Part shown: piece by piece, positions 27,108-34,772 of the stretch | How positions within the stretch are numbered: the stretch's first letter is position 1 | Layout of the letters: each line of letters begins with the position of its first letter | Source of the DNA: Aquibacillus salsiterrae | GTDB lineage: Bacteria > Bacillota > Bacilli > Bacillales > Amphibacillaceae | NCBI RefSeq assembly: GCF_028416595.1 | Contig: NZ_JAMQKC010000015.1 | Coordinates: 1-58,149, forward strand | Length of the DNA stretch: 58,149 bases | Reading direction: 5' to 3' | Notes under the pieces: model-generated | Told to the model about the DNA's origin: nothing | Database searches by the model: none | What the model saw: the letters and a program-made list of their open reading frames with translations, nothing else | Program-made: the position numbers and the translations under genes

Positions 27108-27161
27108 TAAGAAAAGCGCAGGCGACTGGTTAGACAGCTCTTGGTTTTTTTATACTTGCTT
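27108..27161 (+). repeat. Dispersed intergenic repeat
   Basis: It runs TAAGAAAAGCGCAGG ... TTAGACAGCTCTTGG, then TTTTTTTATACTTGCTTA. It is one of the clearest copies, together with 57966-58021. Confidence 0.8.
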
Positions 27162-27230
27162 ATCTTTCGAGTAAAAACTTACTTAATGGAGGTATGATTC
27201 TTTAGTAGACTTGTTTCAAAGGAACCATAA

Positions 27231-27267
27231 AAAAAAGGATGTAATTGTATGGATTACACCCTTTTTC
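27231..27267 (-). terminator. Intrinsic terminator of the yutE-like unit
   Basis: AAAAAGG-A-TGTAAT pairs with ATTACA-C-CCTTTTT (one mismatch, short loop). The stop codon of the regulator remnant lies inside the hairpin. Confidence 0.6.
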
Positions 27268-27596
27268 TTTTCAATTTTTCAATTAAAAAACGACAGCATC
27301 TAGAGCCTTTTGTCATACAACCTACATCTCCTAACACTGCTTCAAACAAATCTGCTTCTATTTTACATATAGCTTGATATCCCTCTGCCACTGTTGATAA
27401 TGGACAATTAAATTGTTCTAAAATAAACGAATCATTTGAGGTATGAAGCTCTGTCATATATCCTTTTGTTTCTTGTAATGTGGCCAGTGCATGTACCCTA
27501 TCTTCAAAGGATTGGCAATCATCTAAGTAAGCTTCAGCTTCTTTATGTTCCTTTTCAGCTCTTGTGACCGTCGATTACGGAAGAGTTATTTATCAA
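27254..27596 (-). pseudogene. Remnant of a SufR/DeoR-like Fe-S-type transcriptional regulator
   Basis: The last 106 codons encode the C-terminal part of a helix-turn-helix regulator with a SufR-like cysteine pattern (C-X12-C-X15-C, then CC at the end). An AAGGAGG followed 7 bases later by TTG (27596) opens a frame of only 13 codons before a stop. The C-terminal part is in another frame and begins just after a TAA at 27575. The DNA-binding domain (about 100 residues) is gone. I read this as an internal deletion plus frameshift. A protein starting at the ATG at 27457 (67 residues) could still be made but would not bind DNA. Confidence 0.6.
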
Positions 27597-27611
27597 AACA
27601 AAACCTCCTTC

Positions 27612-28049
27612 CTAATCACCGGAAAAAGCAGTTACAACCCCTGTTTCACGAGACAGATAATCCCTAACTCGACCACTGAAATTTTCAAGAACAGCTTTGT
27701 TGTCACGAAATGTGCTAAAGAGGTGGTCATGATCAATTTGAAGATAATCCTTAACTAAGTCATTCCGCAATTTGATTACTGCTTTATAGCAATCGGCATC
27801 GCTTAATGGAAGAACGTTTTCATCAATTAGAATATCAATTATATCCTCAAAGCTACCTGGGTCACGCATTATAAATCCATCAATCATCATATTACCGACA
27901 TCTAATATTGCTTCAATGGAGAGATGGATCATTCTTTCTAGGCTAAGCTTTTCGATAAAAGAGTTAAACGTGTGATTTTCCGACTCTTGGAGTAATCCTT
28001 CGAGAAAAAGTAACGTCTTTTCAATTTTCTTCCTATCTACAAAATACAT
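27612..28049 (-). CDS. yutE: YutE-like HepT/DUF86 family protein
   Basis: A 145-residue all-helical protein of the HepT-like family, starting MYFVDRKKIE as Bacillus YutE does, with FIMRDPGSFEDIIDIL. HepT nucleases carry the motif R-X4-H-X-Y. Here it reads R95-NDLV-K100-D-Y102, so the catalytic-motif histidine is replaced by lysine. No MntA nucleotidyltransferase partner gene is adjacent. AAGGAG precedes the ATG. Synteny (yutE next to yutD) resumes here after the molybdenum block. Confidence 0.75.
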   Translation of the reverse strand: MYFVDRKKIEKTLLFLEGLLQESENHTFNSFIEKLSLERMIHLSIEAILDVGNMMIDGFIMRDPGSFEDIIDILIDENVLPLSDADCYKAVIKLRNDLVKDYLQIDHDHLFSTFRDNKAVLENFSGRVRDYLSRETGVVTAFSGD

Positions 28050-28191
28050 GAAAAAACTCCTTAAATACCATTTGATTGGTTAAATCATATCATGGATTGT
28101 TTGAGATTGGAATAAATCAACTAAGTTCTATAAATGATAAATGATAAGGAATAAGGCTTGGTGGCTATATAAGTAAATTCGGAGGGATAGC

Positions 28192-28461
28192 ATGAACAAT
28201 CATACATTGCTTAAAGATACGACAGTCAACGGGAAAATAAGATTTCTTAGCATTATGGGTGAATTCCATCGCTATGATTTAGCGATTATTAATCCAGAAG
28301 CACCAGAGGATGAAATATTTATTCTTGACATCAACCAAAATAGATTTATCACTATATCAAAAAGTAAAGTAATTGATGAGGAAGGATACATTGAGCATAC
28401 ATTAAACTACACAGAAATAGATGCGGAGGAGTTAAGAGAACTTATTAAACAAGTATTATAA
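28192..28461 (+). CDS. DUF3055 (SAV0927-family) protein
   Basis: An 89-residue conserved Firmicutes protein of unknown function. The pattern IRFLSIMGEFHRYDLAI, then FILDINQNRF and DEEGYIEH, is typical of the family. It is acidic and soluble with no metal motif. GGAGG lies 6 bases before the ATG. It is transcribed alone toward yutD, with a bidirectional terminator between them. Confidence 0.75.
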   Translation: MNNHTLLKDTTVNGKIRFLSIMGEFHRYDLAIINPEAPEDEIFILDINQNRFITISKSKVIDEEGYIEHTLNYTEIDAEELRELIKQVL

Positions 28462-28472
28462 TCTTCCCGTTT

Positions 28473-28504
28473 ACCTCCTTAGTCAATCGATATACTAAGG
28501 AGGT
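28473..28504. terminator. Bidirectional terminator between the DUF3055 gene and yutD
   Basis: The perfect 11-bp stem ACCTCCTTAGT / ACTAAGGAGGT has a 10-base loop between two convergent genes. The T-runs are short on both sides. Confidence 0.65.
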
Positions 28505-28520
28505 TTATGGTTCTAAGCAT

Positions 28521-28808
28521 TTAGCCTTTTAATCGTCTAACGACAAAATAAGCACAACCAAAGTTACAATATTCATACAAATAATCGTCTAAAGTACTTA
28601 TTTTCGTATCAAAAGATGCTTTAGGATTTTGATCATCATAAAAACCTTTTAAACGGAGTTGCTCATAACCCCAGTCCCCTAAAATAAAATCGTACTTAGT
28701 TAGAATTTCACTATATCTCTCTTTAAATGCTTCGATTTGGAATCCATTTTTAACCTCTGCTACCAACTCATATTTATTTCCTTGTATTTCAACCACTGCT
28801 TCATTCAC
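28521..28808 (-). CDS. yutD: YutD-family protein (DUF1027)
   Basis: A 95-residue conserved Bacillales protein of unknown function. The core GFQIEAFKERYSEIL, DFILGDWGYEQLRLKGF and YLYEYCNFGCAYFV is characteristic; the last segment holds two cysteines four apart. It sits next to yutE and yutC as in B. subtilis. Confidence 0.85.
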   Translation of the reverse strand: MNEAVVEIQGNKYELVAEVKNGFQIEAFKERYSEILTKYDFILGDWGYEQLRLKGFYDDQNPKASFDTKISTLDDYLYEYCNFGCAYFVVRRLKG

Positions 28809-28877
28809 TCCTTACTAATAATTGTAGTTTACCACAACTTCTTCATTAACACTGCAAATAAAGGGTAATATTTTCTA

Positions 28878-28907
28878 GCATGATTCGCCGAAGCAAACGT
28901 CACAATA
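28878..28907 (+). promoter_or_regulatory. Candidate sigma-G/F promoter of the spore lipoprotein gene
   Basis: GCATG (28878-28882), an 18-bp spacer and CACAATA (28901-28907) resemble the forespore consensus (GCATR, then CATNNTA) with one mismatch in the -10. The gene downstream belongs to a forespore lipoprotein family, which fits. Confidence 0.35.
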
Positions 28908-28943
28908 TAAAATGGGGAGAAATAAAATCAGGAGGTAGATAAG

Positions 28944-29570
28944 GTGAAATTAAAACCGATTATTACTTCGATTCTTTTCACTTCTATTTTAGTCACAGGT
29001 TGTGCAACCAATGATGAAGCTGGAGACGCATTAGATCGAACTATAAACGAAAAAAATGAATTGGATCAATATGAAGCACCGTCAAACCGGAATGACGAAG
29101 AGATTACTTCCCAATTAGGGTATGTACGCTACAATGAAGACGAAATTAACACAGAAAATACTCACTACGTTGGTATCGACCGGAACAAAATGGCTGATAT
29201 TATTACCCGATTAATATTGAGCAACGACAATTTTGAAGATGTTGCAACACTTGTGACAGATGAAGAAGTGCTAATTGCATACAATCAACCCGAAGAAATG
29301 GAGCGCGAAAAAGCAGCAACAATTGCAAAGAAAACAGCACTATCTGTATTACCACGGTTTTACCATGTATATGTCTCTGATCAACCAACAGCATTCAAGG
29401 ATATCCAAAGTTTACAAAACTCACTAACGGTTAATGACGATTACGAAAATACACTGCAAACCATTATTGATGAAATGAAGAAAGCTCCCCAAGGTGAACC
29501 AGTAAATGATAGTAATGAAAACTATGATAATGAAGACGATCAAAACCATTATAAAGGTTTAATGGATTAA
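28944..29570 (+). CDS. yutC: YutC-like sporulation lipoprotein (YhcN/YlaJ family)
   Basis: A 208-residue lipoprotein. The signal peptide ends in LVTGC at about residue 20, so it is lipid-anchored. The C-terminal half has the YhcN/YlaJ alternating pattern (ADIITRLILSNDNFEDVATLV, then VLIAYNQ) found in inner spore-membrane proteins. The tail is acidic and asparagine-rich. The start is GTG after AGGAGG. The place between yutD and lytH matches yutC of B. subtilis, although lipA (yutB) is missing here. Confidence 0.75.
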   Translation: MKLKPIITSILFTSILVTGCATNDEAGDALDRTINEKNELDQYEAPSNRNDEEITSQLGYVRYNEDEINTENTHYVGIDRNKMADIITRLILSNDNFEDVATLVTDEEVLIAYNQPEEMEREKAATIAKKTALSVLPRFYHVYVSDQPTAFKDIQSLQNSLTVNDDYENTLQTIIDEMKKAPQGEPVNDSNENYDNEDDQNHYKGLMD

Positions 29571-29579
29571 ATCTTAAAG

Positions 29580-29618
29580 GCATCCTTTATCTTATCCAGA
29601 CGATAAAGGGTGCTTTTT
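29580..29618 (+). terminator. Intrinsic terminator of yutC
   Basis: GCATCCTTTATC (29580-29591) pairs with GATAAAGGGTGC (29602-29613, one G-T pair), followed by TTTTT. Confidence 0.8.
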
Positions 29619-29688
29619 CCATTCATTTTTTTACAAAATTGATACAGAATAGTACTATCAGAAACTTTATAGGGGGTTAAGGTTCAAC

Positions 29689-30654
29689 ATGATAAAGCTA
29701 CTTCCATTCCTTGTAATCATTAGTTTTTTTTCAGTTCCAATGATGGTTAGTGCTGAAGAAAAAAACGACGATATGGTTGAAAATCGAATGGCACTTTACA
29801 AAAAGTCGGAAGCACTTACCATGATTCCCTGGTATTATTTTGCTGCAATGGATCAATACGAAAGAAATATCAACAAGGAAACAGCTTCTGATGATTATAT
29901 ATCGATAACCATACCTAAAGAAAAGTGGTTTGGTTTCGCTAACCCTAGTCAAAGTGTTCATTCTGGTTGGATTGCTATGTTTTCTGGAATCGGCAAGGAT
30001 GGAAATGGAGATGGTCTTGCTGATCCAACTGATGATGAGGATATATTATATACTATCGGAAAATGGATAAGTAAATACGGAAAAACAGAACAAGATTTTA
30101 AAATTGCTATATGGAATTATTATCATCGAGAGCTTTCCGTCCAAACAATTACAAATATTGCAAAAGTCTACAAAAAGTTTAATACGATTGAATTAAACGA
30201 AACTGATTTTCCAATTCCTCTTCAATACAATTATAGCTACAAGAATACGTGGGGAGATGCCAGAGGTTTTGGTGGAAGGCGAATCCATGAAGGAACAGAT
30301 ATCTTCGCAAATTACGGTGTTCCTGTTAAAGCAACTACTTACGGCGTGGTAGAACTTAAAGGATGGAACAAATTTGGTGGCTGGAGAATTGGCATAAGAG
30401 ATATTTATGGACGATACCACTACTTTGCCCATTTAAATGGGTATCAAAAAGGTATTGAAGTAGGTGACATTGTAAAACCAGGAGACGTGATTGGTTCTGT
30501 CGGCGCAACAGGCTACGGGCCACCAGGCACCTCTGGTAAGTTCCCGCCACACTTACATTATGGGATATATAAAGATACTGGTACAACTGAATGGTCCTTT
30601 GATCCATATCCATACCTTAAAAAGTGGGAGAGACAAGCACGAAAAACTCGTTAA
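29689..30654 (+). CDS. lytH: LytH-like M23 peptidoglycan endopeptidase
   Basis: A 321-residue exported zinc peptidase. The signal peptide ends near VSA at residue 22. The M23 domain is C-terminal: HEGTDIFANYG supplies the first His/Asp ligands and PPHLHYGIY the H-x-H, with GRYHYFAHL between. Length and layout match B. subtilis LytH (YunA), an L-Ala-D-Glu endopeptidase that trims spore cortex stem peptides in the mother cell. Synteny (yutC-lytH) agrees. A TTTACA/TACTAT promoter pair with 17-bp spacing is visible at 29630-29658. Confidence 0.88.
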   Translation: MIKLLPFLVIISFFSVPMMVSAEEKNDDMVENRMALYKKSEALTMIPWYYFAAMDQYERNINKETASDDYISITIPKEKWFGFANPSQSVHSGWIAMFSGIGKDGNGDGLADPTDDEDILYTIGKWISKYGKTEQDFKIAIWNYYHRELSVQTITNIAKVYKKFNTIELNETDFPIPLQYNYSYKNTWGDARGFGGRRIHEGTDIFANYGVPVKATTYGVVELKGWNKFGGWRIGIRDIYGRYHYFAHLNGYQKGIEVGDIVKPGDVIGSVGATGYGPPGTSGKFPPHLHYGIYKDTGTTEWSFDPYPYLKKWERQARKTR

Positions 30655-30656
30655 AG

Positions 30657-30692
30657 GTAAGAAAAGCTCTTGCATTTTTTTTACTTGCTTAA
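30657..30692 (+). repeat. Truncated copy of the dispersed intergenic repeat
   Basis: TAAGAAAAGCTCTTGCATTT, then TTTTTACTTGCTTA, has both ends of the family joined with the middle deleted. It lies directly after the lytH stop. The next 18 bases (to TAAAAAC) also resemble the flank of the 27.1-kb copy. Confidence 0.6.
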
Positions 30693-30700
30693 CTTGCAAG

Positions 30701-30738
30701 TAAAAACGCTTGGGGGATTGACCATATACCCCAAGCGT
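30701..30738 (-). terminator. Intrinsic terminator of the NSS transporter operon
   Basis: On the minus strand the 10-bp stem ACGCTTGGGG / CCCCAAGCGT is followed by TTTTTA. Confidence 0.85.
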
Positions 30739-30752
30739 CTCATTAAATAGGC

Positions 30753-30857
30753 TTAATTTGATTTTGAAGCCTTAACAGCTGTAACAATACTTGCTGCTAA
30801 ACCACCCCAAATAACGACAATACCAATAATCCCCATAACAACAGCCCCAGTTGACAT
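30753..30857 (-). CDS. metS: MetS-like small subunit of an NSS amino-acid transporter
   Basis: A 34-residue single-helix membrane protein (MSTGAVVMGIIGIV, then VIWGGLAASIVTAVKASK). It matches the MetS family, small partners of MetP-type neurotransmitter:sodium symporters that import methionine or alanine in Corynebacterium and Bacillus. Its ATG shares one base with the stop of the large-subunit gene (TAATG), so it is translationally coupled. The same strand and a shared terminator confirm the operon. Confidence 0.85.
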   Translation of the reverse strand: MSTGAVVMGIIGIVVIWGGLAASIVTAVKASKSN

Positions 30858-32410
30858 TATTTGGAAACCCCCTTATTTTGAGCTCGTTCAGAATTCTCAT
30901 CATCTGCGTTTGCTGGCCATTTTTTTAATGTGAATAATGCTCCTACAAACATTGCAGCAATCGAAACTATCCAACCATAGTTAAATAAATATTCAATTGG
31001 ATAACCACCATAGAATAAACGTTCACCAGTTTCTGGGTCAATTGTACCAATAATCTCAGAGCGAAGATTTTGAATCATCATAAAACCTAGAACAATTGGT
31101 GTTATAATTCCAATCGAAACTCTCCACCATCGACCTAATTTAATATCAGAAATTTCGTCAGCATGATTTTGAAAATCTTTTAATGATTTAGCAAACCAAG
31201 CAATGGCAACAACTTCAAATAAACCTGATAATGCAACTCCATAGTTGTTGACGAAGTGGTCTACTGTATCTAATAAGTTAAGTCCACCTTGATTTGCAAA
31301 AAATAATGAAATAATCGCTGCAAGTCCACCACCATAAGTAATAGACTTCCCACGAGAAATGTTAAATTTCTCTTGGACACCAGCAATATATGTTTCTGAA
31401 ATAGAAATCATCGAAGAAAGTCCCGCTAACACTAAAGATAAGAAAAACAAAACTCCAAACAATCCAGGTAGAGGCATTTGACTAATTATTTCTGGAAATA
31501 CCATAAATGCCAAACCTACTCCACCACTTACTACATCTGAAACAGCTTGATCTGTTTGGTTAGCCATAAATCCTAAGGCTGCGAACACACCAATACCAGC
31601 CAACAATTCAAATGAAGAATTAGCAAAACCTGTAATGAAAGCATTATTTGTAATATCTGACTTTTTTGGTAAATAAGATGCATAAGTAATCATAATAGCA
31701 AAAGCGATAGATAAGCTGAAGAAGATCTGACCATATGCAGCAACCCACACTTTACCATCAAAAATGGATGACCAATCAGGCTTGAAAAAGGCGTCTAGCC
31801 CGTCAAAAGCACCTGGTAACGTAACAGCACGAACTACAATAATAAGAAAAATAACGAGTAGTGCTGGAATGAAAATTTTGTTAGCTACCTCAATCCCTTT
31901 TTTAATACCACGACCTAAGAAAAATAATACGATTGCCCATACTAAAATTAGTGGTATGAGGATACTTGGAACGATCGAACCGAATGTACCAGCATCAGCT
32001 AATTGTAAATAATCAGTAACAAAGAATGTTGTAGCACTGTCTGCCTTTTCCCAACTTTGCCCAAAAGAAAAATAAGTGTACATAAATGCCCATGCAATAA
32101 TAATTGGGTAATAAGTTGAGATTATAAACGATACAGCTATTTGCCACCAACCAAGCCATTCCATCCCTTTGCTAATCTTTCCATATGACCTTGGTGCGGA
32201 TCCTCTAAATTTGTGACCGATTGTGTATTCCATAATTAGTAGTGGAATACCGGCAGTAAGTAATGCAAATAAGTAAGGTAAAAAGAATGCTCCCCCACCG
32301 TTCTCATAAGCAGTTGCCGGGAAACGCCAAATGTTTCCTAAACCTATTGCTGAACCCATAGCAGCAAGCAGGAAACCAAGTCTACTTCCCCATTGCGAAC
32401 GTTTTTCCAT
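30857..32410 (-). CDS. Sodium-dependent amino-acid transporter (NSS/SNF family)
   Basis: A 517-residue, 12-helix sodium symporter of the neurotransmitter:sodium symporter family. The first helix has the sodium-site signature GSAIGLGNIWRFP. The linked MetS-type protein makes methionine or alanine the likely substrate, but sequence alone does not decide. The frame is open from 32428; AAAGGGG lies 8 bases before the ATG at 32410, so I start there. A perfect sigma-A promoter and a leader hairpin lie upstream. It is inserted between lytH and yunB relative to the B. subtilis order. Confidence 0.9.
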   Translation of the reverse strand: MEKRSQWGSRLGFLLAAMGSAIGLGNIWRFPATAYENGGGAFFLPYLFALLTAGIPLLIMEYTIGHKFRGSAPRSYGKISKGMEWLGWWQIAVSFIISTYYPIIIAWAFMYTYFSFGQSWEKADSATTFFVTDYLQLADAGTFGSIVPSILIPLILVWAIVLFFLGRGIKKGIEVANKIFIPALLVIFLIIVVRAVTLPGAFDGLDAFFKPDWSSIFDGKVWVAAYGQIFFSLSIAFAIMITYASYLPKKSDITNNAFITGFANSSFELLAGIGVFAALGFMANQTDQAVSDVVSGGVGLAFMVFPEIISQMPLPGLFGVLFFLSLVLAGLSSMISISETYIAGVQEKFNISRGKSITYGGGLAAIISLFFANQGGLNLLDTVDHFVNNYGVALSGLFEVVAIAWFAKSLKDFQNHADEISDIKLGRWWRVSIGIITPIVLGFMMIQNLRSEIIGTIDPETGERLFYGGYPIEYLFNYGWIVSIAAMFVGALFTLKKWPANADDENSERAQNKGVSK

Positions 32411-32437
32411 CAGGTTTTCCCCTTTCATTTTTTATTG

Positions 32438-32491
32438 TTAAAACATTCATCTTTACAACACTATGTCCATCGACACGAATGAATGTTTTAA
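32438..32491 (-). promoter_or_regulatory. Stem-loop in the 5' leader of the NSS transporter gene
   Basis: TTAAAACATTCAT (32438-32450) and ATGAATGTTTTAA (32479-32491) form a perfect 13-bp stem with a 28-base loop. It lies between the promoter and the ribosome site of the transporter, in a leader of about 100 bases. I do not recognise a known riboswitch class. Confidence 0.45.
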
Positions 32492-32518
32492 ATTTTTATT
32501 TTTTTCTGATATTAGAGT

Positions 32519-32547
32519 ATTATAACTAGACTATTCTCCTATGTCAA
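32519..32547 (-). promoter_or_regulatory. Consensus sigma-A promoter of the NSS transporter operon
   Basis: On the minus strand: TTGACA (32542-32547), a 17-bp spacer and TATAAT (32519-32524), a perfect match to consensus. Confidence 0.85.
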
Positions 32548-32642
32548 AGAAAAATCGATATATTTTTACATTTATCGCGCCATTTGTTTTTCTCGTCAGA
32601 AGCTCATACATGTTGTGCGGTGTTGTCCTGAATTTACCACAT

Positions 32643-32689
32643 AGGAAAAGGACAGTAATAGTAATTAAATCTATTACTGTCCTTTTCCT
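32643..32689. terminator. Strong hairpin terminator after yunB
   Basis: A perfect 19-bp stem (AGGAAAAGGACAGTAATAG at 32643-32661 and its partner at 32671-32689) has a 9-base loop. The T content is moderate. It lies just downstream of the yunB stop. Confidence 0.7.
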
Positions 32690-32706
32690 TGTATTATACC
32701 AAGGTA

Positions 32707-33495
32707 CTATGGAGTCTGCAATGGGTCAATCGGAATGGAGAAATCAGCATTTCCACCATTTCCGTTTGAGTCATTAAAGAACTCTGGGACATCCCCCTCA
32801 ATTAATTCTGTTGCAACAGGTACTTCTTGAGTTAGTTGAGTAGTTTCAGATGAAAAAGGTAAAACGATTTGCAAATTGACTGTTAATTTAATCGTTAAAA
32901 CCATTATTTTTGTGTTGATACCTGGTTCCTCTACGGATAACACCTGTTCTGAACGGACATTTCCAATCACATGAAAGGATACCGGAATTTTTGGTCCTAA
33001 ATTTTCAAGTACACTAAGACCAAAAATTTGTCCAAGCGGAATCTCAATAAGCGTTGGGTCGCCTCTAACCGTTTCGATGTTTGATACTTCCTCTTGAAGT
33101 TCTACATCAAGCGTTTCTCCCGCTTCAGGTAGGGTACCGTTCTCAAGACTTGTTAGAAAATTTTCAACTCGATTCGTTGTCCCTCGTAAAACCTCATTGA
33201 CTACCTTATTATTAACACTCGCATTCGCTACATAGCCATCGTTCGTATATGATATTTTAATCAAATCATCGCCCAGCTCATCGTTTAGTTTTTTACTAAA
33301 CGCAGCATTTACTGCAATAGTTAAAAATTGATTTGTTTTTGCCTCCGCAATTTCTCTAAGTCTGGGCTCTATTCCCTTATTAACAATGATTAATCCTAAA
33401 AAAGTAAACACAAAGAAGAAAATCATTGTTATGACAATAATATTTTTCATCGGAGGTGGTGTCATTCTTTTTCTTATTCGTACCCTTTTTCTCAA
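32707..33495 (-). CDS. yunB: Sporulation protein YunB
   Basis: A 262-residue protein with one N-terminal membrane helix (about residues 19-41) and an extracytoplasmic domain. In B. subtilis YunB is a sigma-E-dependent sporulation protein of unknown mechanism. The frame is open from 33579, but the ribosome site GAGGGGG lies 8 bases before a TTG at 33495; that start gives the expected length and a basic N-terminus. The ribosome site lies in the 3' arm of the terminator of the upstream gene. Confidence 0.85.
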   Translation of the reverse strand: MRKRVRIRKRMTPPPMKNIIVITMIFFFVFTFLGLIIVNKGIEPRLREIAEAKTNQFLTIAVNAAFSKKLNDELGDDLIKISYTNDGYVANASVNNKVVNEVLRGTTNRVENFLTSLENGTLPEAGETLDVELQEEVSNIETVRGDPTLIEIPLGQIFGLSVLENLGPKIPVSFHVIGNVRSEQVLSVEEPGINTKIMVLTIKLTVNLQIVLPFSSETTQLTQEVPVATELIEGDVPEFFNDSNGNGGNADFSIPIDPLQTP

Positions 33496-33501
33496 TGTAA
33501 A

Positions 33502-33540
33502 AACCCCCTCAAAAAACATTATGCGTTTGTACAGGGGGTT
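33502..33540 (-). terminator. Terminator hairpin overlapping the yunB ribosome site
   Basis: On the minus strand, AACCCCCT and AGGGGGTT form an 8-bp stem with a 23-base loop followed by TTTTT. The downstream arm contains the GAGGGGG used by yunB. Confidence 0.7.
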
Positions 33541-33545
33541 AGAAT

Positions 33546-34646
33546 TTATTTTAATGAATTTTCTAAAGTAGAATGACACGACGTAATCGTAACATTTAAT
33601 AAGTTCGACAAATCAACATCATAAGGAATAATCTCTTCACCAAATTCTTTAACAATCCGAACAACAGGTCGTTCTAATAAGTGCTTATTTTGTTTTACGA
33701 CTATACCTGAGCGTCCATCGCTTAGTCCGACAGTTATTCCATTAGGGTAAACAGCAATTGTTTTTCGAAAGGCATGTACAAGGTCTTGGTCAAACAACCG
33801 ACCAGATCCTGAGTATAAGATTTCTAACCCTTCATGTGGCAACAATGCGTCCCGGTAGACCCGATTACTTGTAACAGCATCAAACACGTCGGCGACAGCA
33901 AGTAACTTACCGTAGAAGTGGATATCTTGCCCGACTATCCCTCTTGGATAACCAGAGCCATCAAGTCTTTCATGGTGCTGATAGGCACAATGCGCCACAA
34001 GTAGTGGTATAGTACCGGACTTTCTTAGCATGTTAAACCCTTCGACTGTATGGGTTTTGATAATCTCATATTCATAATCTGTTAATCTTTCCTTCTTTTG
34101 AAGAATCCCCTCTGGAATAGAAACCTTTCCTACATCATGTAGCATAGACCCTAATCCAATATGCTCTAATTTTTGTTGAGGTAAGCCTAATTCTGTAGCC
34201 AATGCTAAGGCGTAAACTGTTACATTAATCGAATGGCTAAAGATGTAATCATCACTAATGATTACATCAGAAAGAATCGACAACACTTCTTCTTGATTCT
34301 TGATTTCATCAATAATGTGACTGACTATTTTACTCATTTTCTCACTGACACGGGAAAATATGTAAGCATGTTTTTGATATCCGTTTGTTTGTAGATCAGC
34401 AAACGAATTTTTCACTATCTGAACTGCCTCCAATCTAAGTTCATCAGGAATTGGTGGCTTTATGATTATATCATCAGTAAGGGCGTCCTTGATATAGACA
34501 TATGTAATACCTAGCTGCTGCAAGCGCTGAATCATCTTGTTGGTGAGCTTCATGTCTTTTTGAATCAGGACCCGTCCTGTATCGCTATAAATAGCTTTTG
34601 CAAGCTCTGTACCTTCATGTATGGTTTTGGTAGCTACTAGTCTCAT
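33546..34646 (-). CDS. HD-GYP domain protein, putative cyclic-di-GMP phosphodiesterase
   Basis: A 366-residue soluble protein. The HD-GYP core contains MLHDVGKVSIP (about residues 168-178) and HHERLDGSGYPRG (about 225-237), the metal and GYP signatures of the family. The N-terminal 100 residues and C-terminal 80 residues are typical of Bacillus members of unknown input. It should degrade cyclic-di-GMP or a related dinucleotide. AGGAGAACAAT precedes the ATG. It is inserted between yunB and yunC relative to B. subtilis. Confidence 0.85.
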   Translation of the reverse strand: MRLVATKTIHEGTELAKAIYSDTGRVLIQKDMKLTNKMIQRLQQLGITYVYIKDALTDDIIIKPPIPDELRLEAVQIVKNSFADLQTNGYQKHAYIFSRVSEKMSKIVSHIIDEIKNQEEVLSILSDVIISDDYIFSHSINVTVYALALATELGLPQQKLEHIGLGSMLHDVGKVSIPEGILQKKERLTDYEYEIIKTHTVEGFNMLRKSGTIPLLVAHCAYQHHERLDGSGYPRGIVGQDIHFYGKLLAVADVFDAVTSNRVYRDALLPHEGLEILYSGSGRLFDQDLVHAFRKTIAVYPNGITVGLSDGRSGIVVKQNKHLLERPVVRIVKEFGEEIIPYDVDLSNLLNVTITSCHSTLENSLK

Positions 34647-34723
34647 ATTGTTCTCCTAACTACAGTAATATCAATTGACGCCTTAATTAAATACTACCAG
34701 AGAAACACAGAAGTGGCCACAAA

Positions 34724-34752
34724 ATTATACATCATTTGACAAAAACTAACAA
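34724..34752 (-). promoter_or_regulatory. Sigma-A promoter of the HD-GYP gene
   Basis: On the minus strand: TTGTTA (34747-34752), a 17-bp spacer and TATAAT (34724-34729). Confidence 0.75.
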
Positions 34753-34772
34753 AAAACGCTATTTCTAGAATA

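Noticed and set aside
8653-27253. Integrase, tRNA or direct-repeat boundary marking the molybdenum block as an integrative element
   Set aside because: I found no integrase or transposase gene, no tRNA gene and no long flanking repeats at its edges; only short intergenic repeats common to the whole window.
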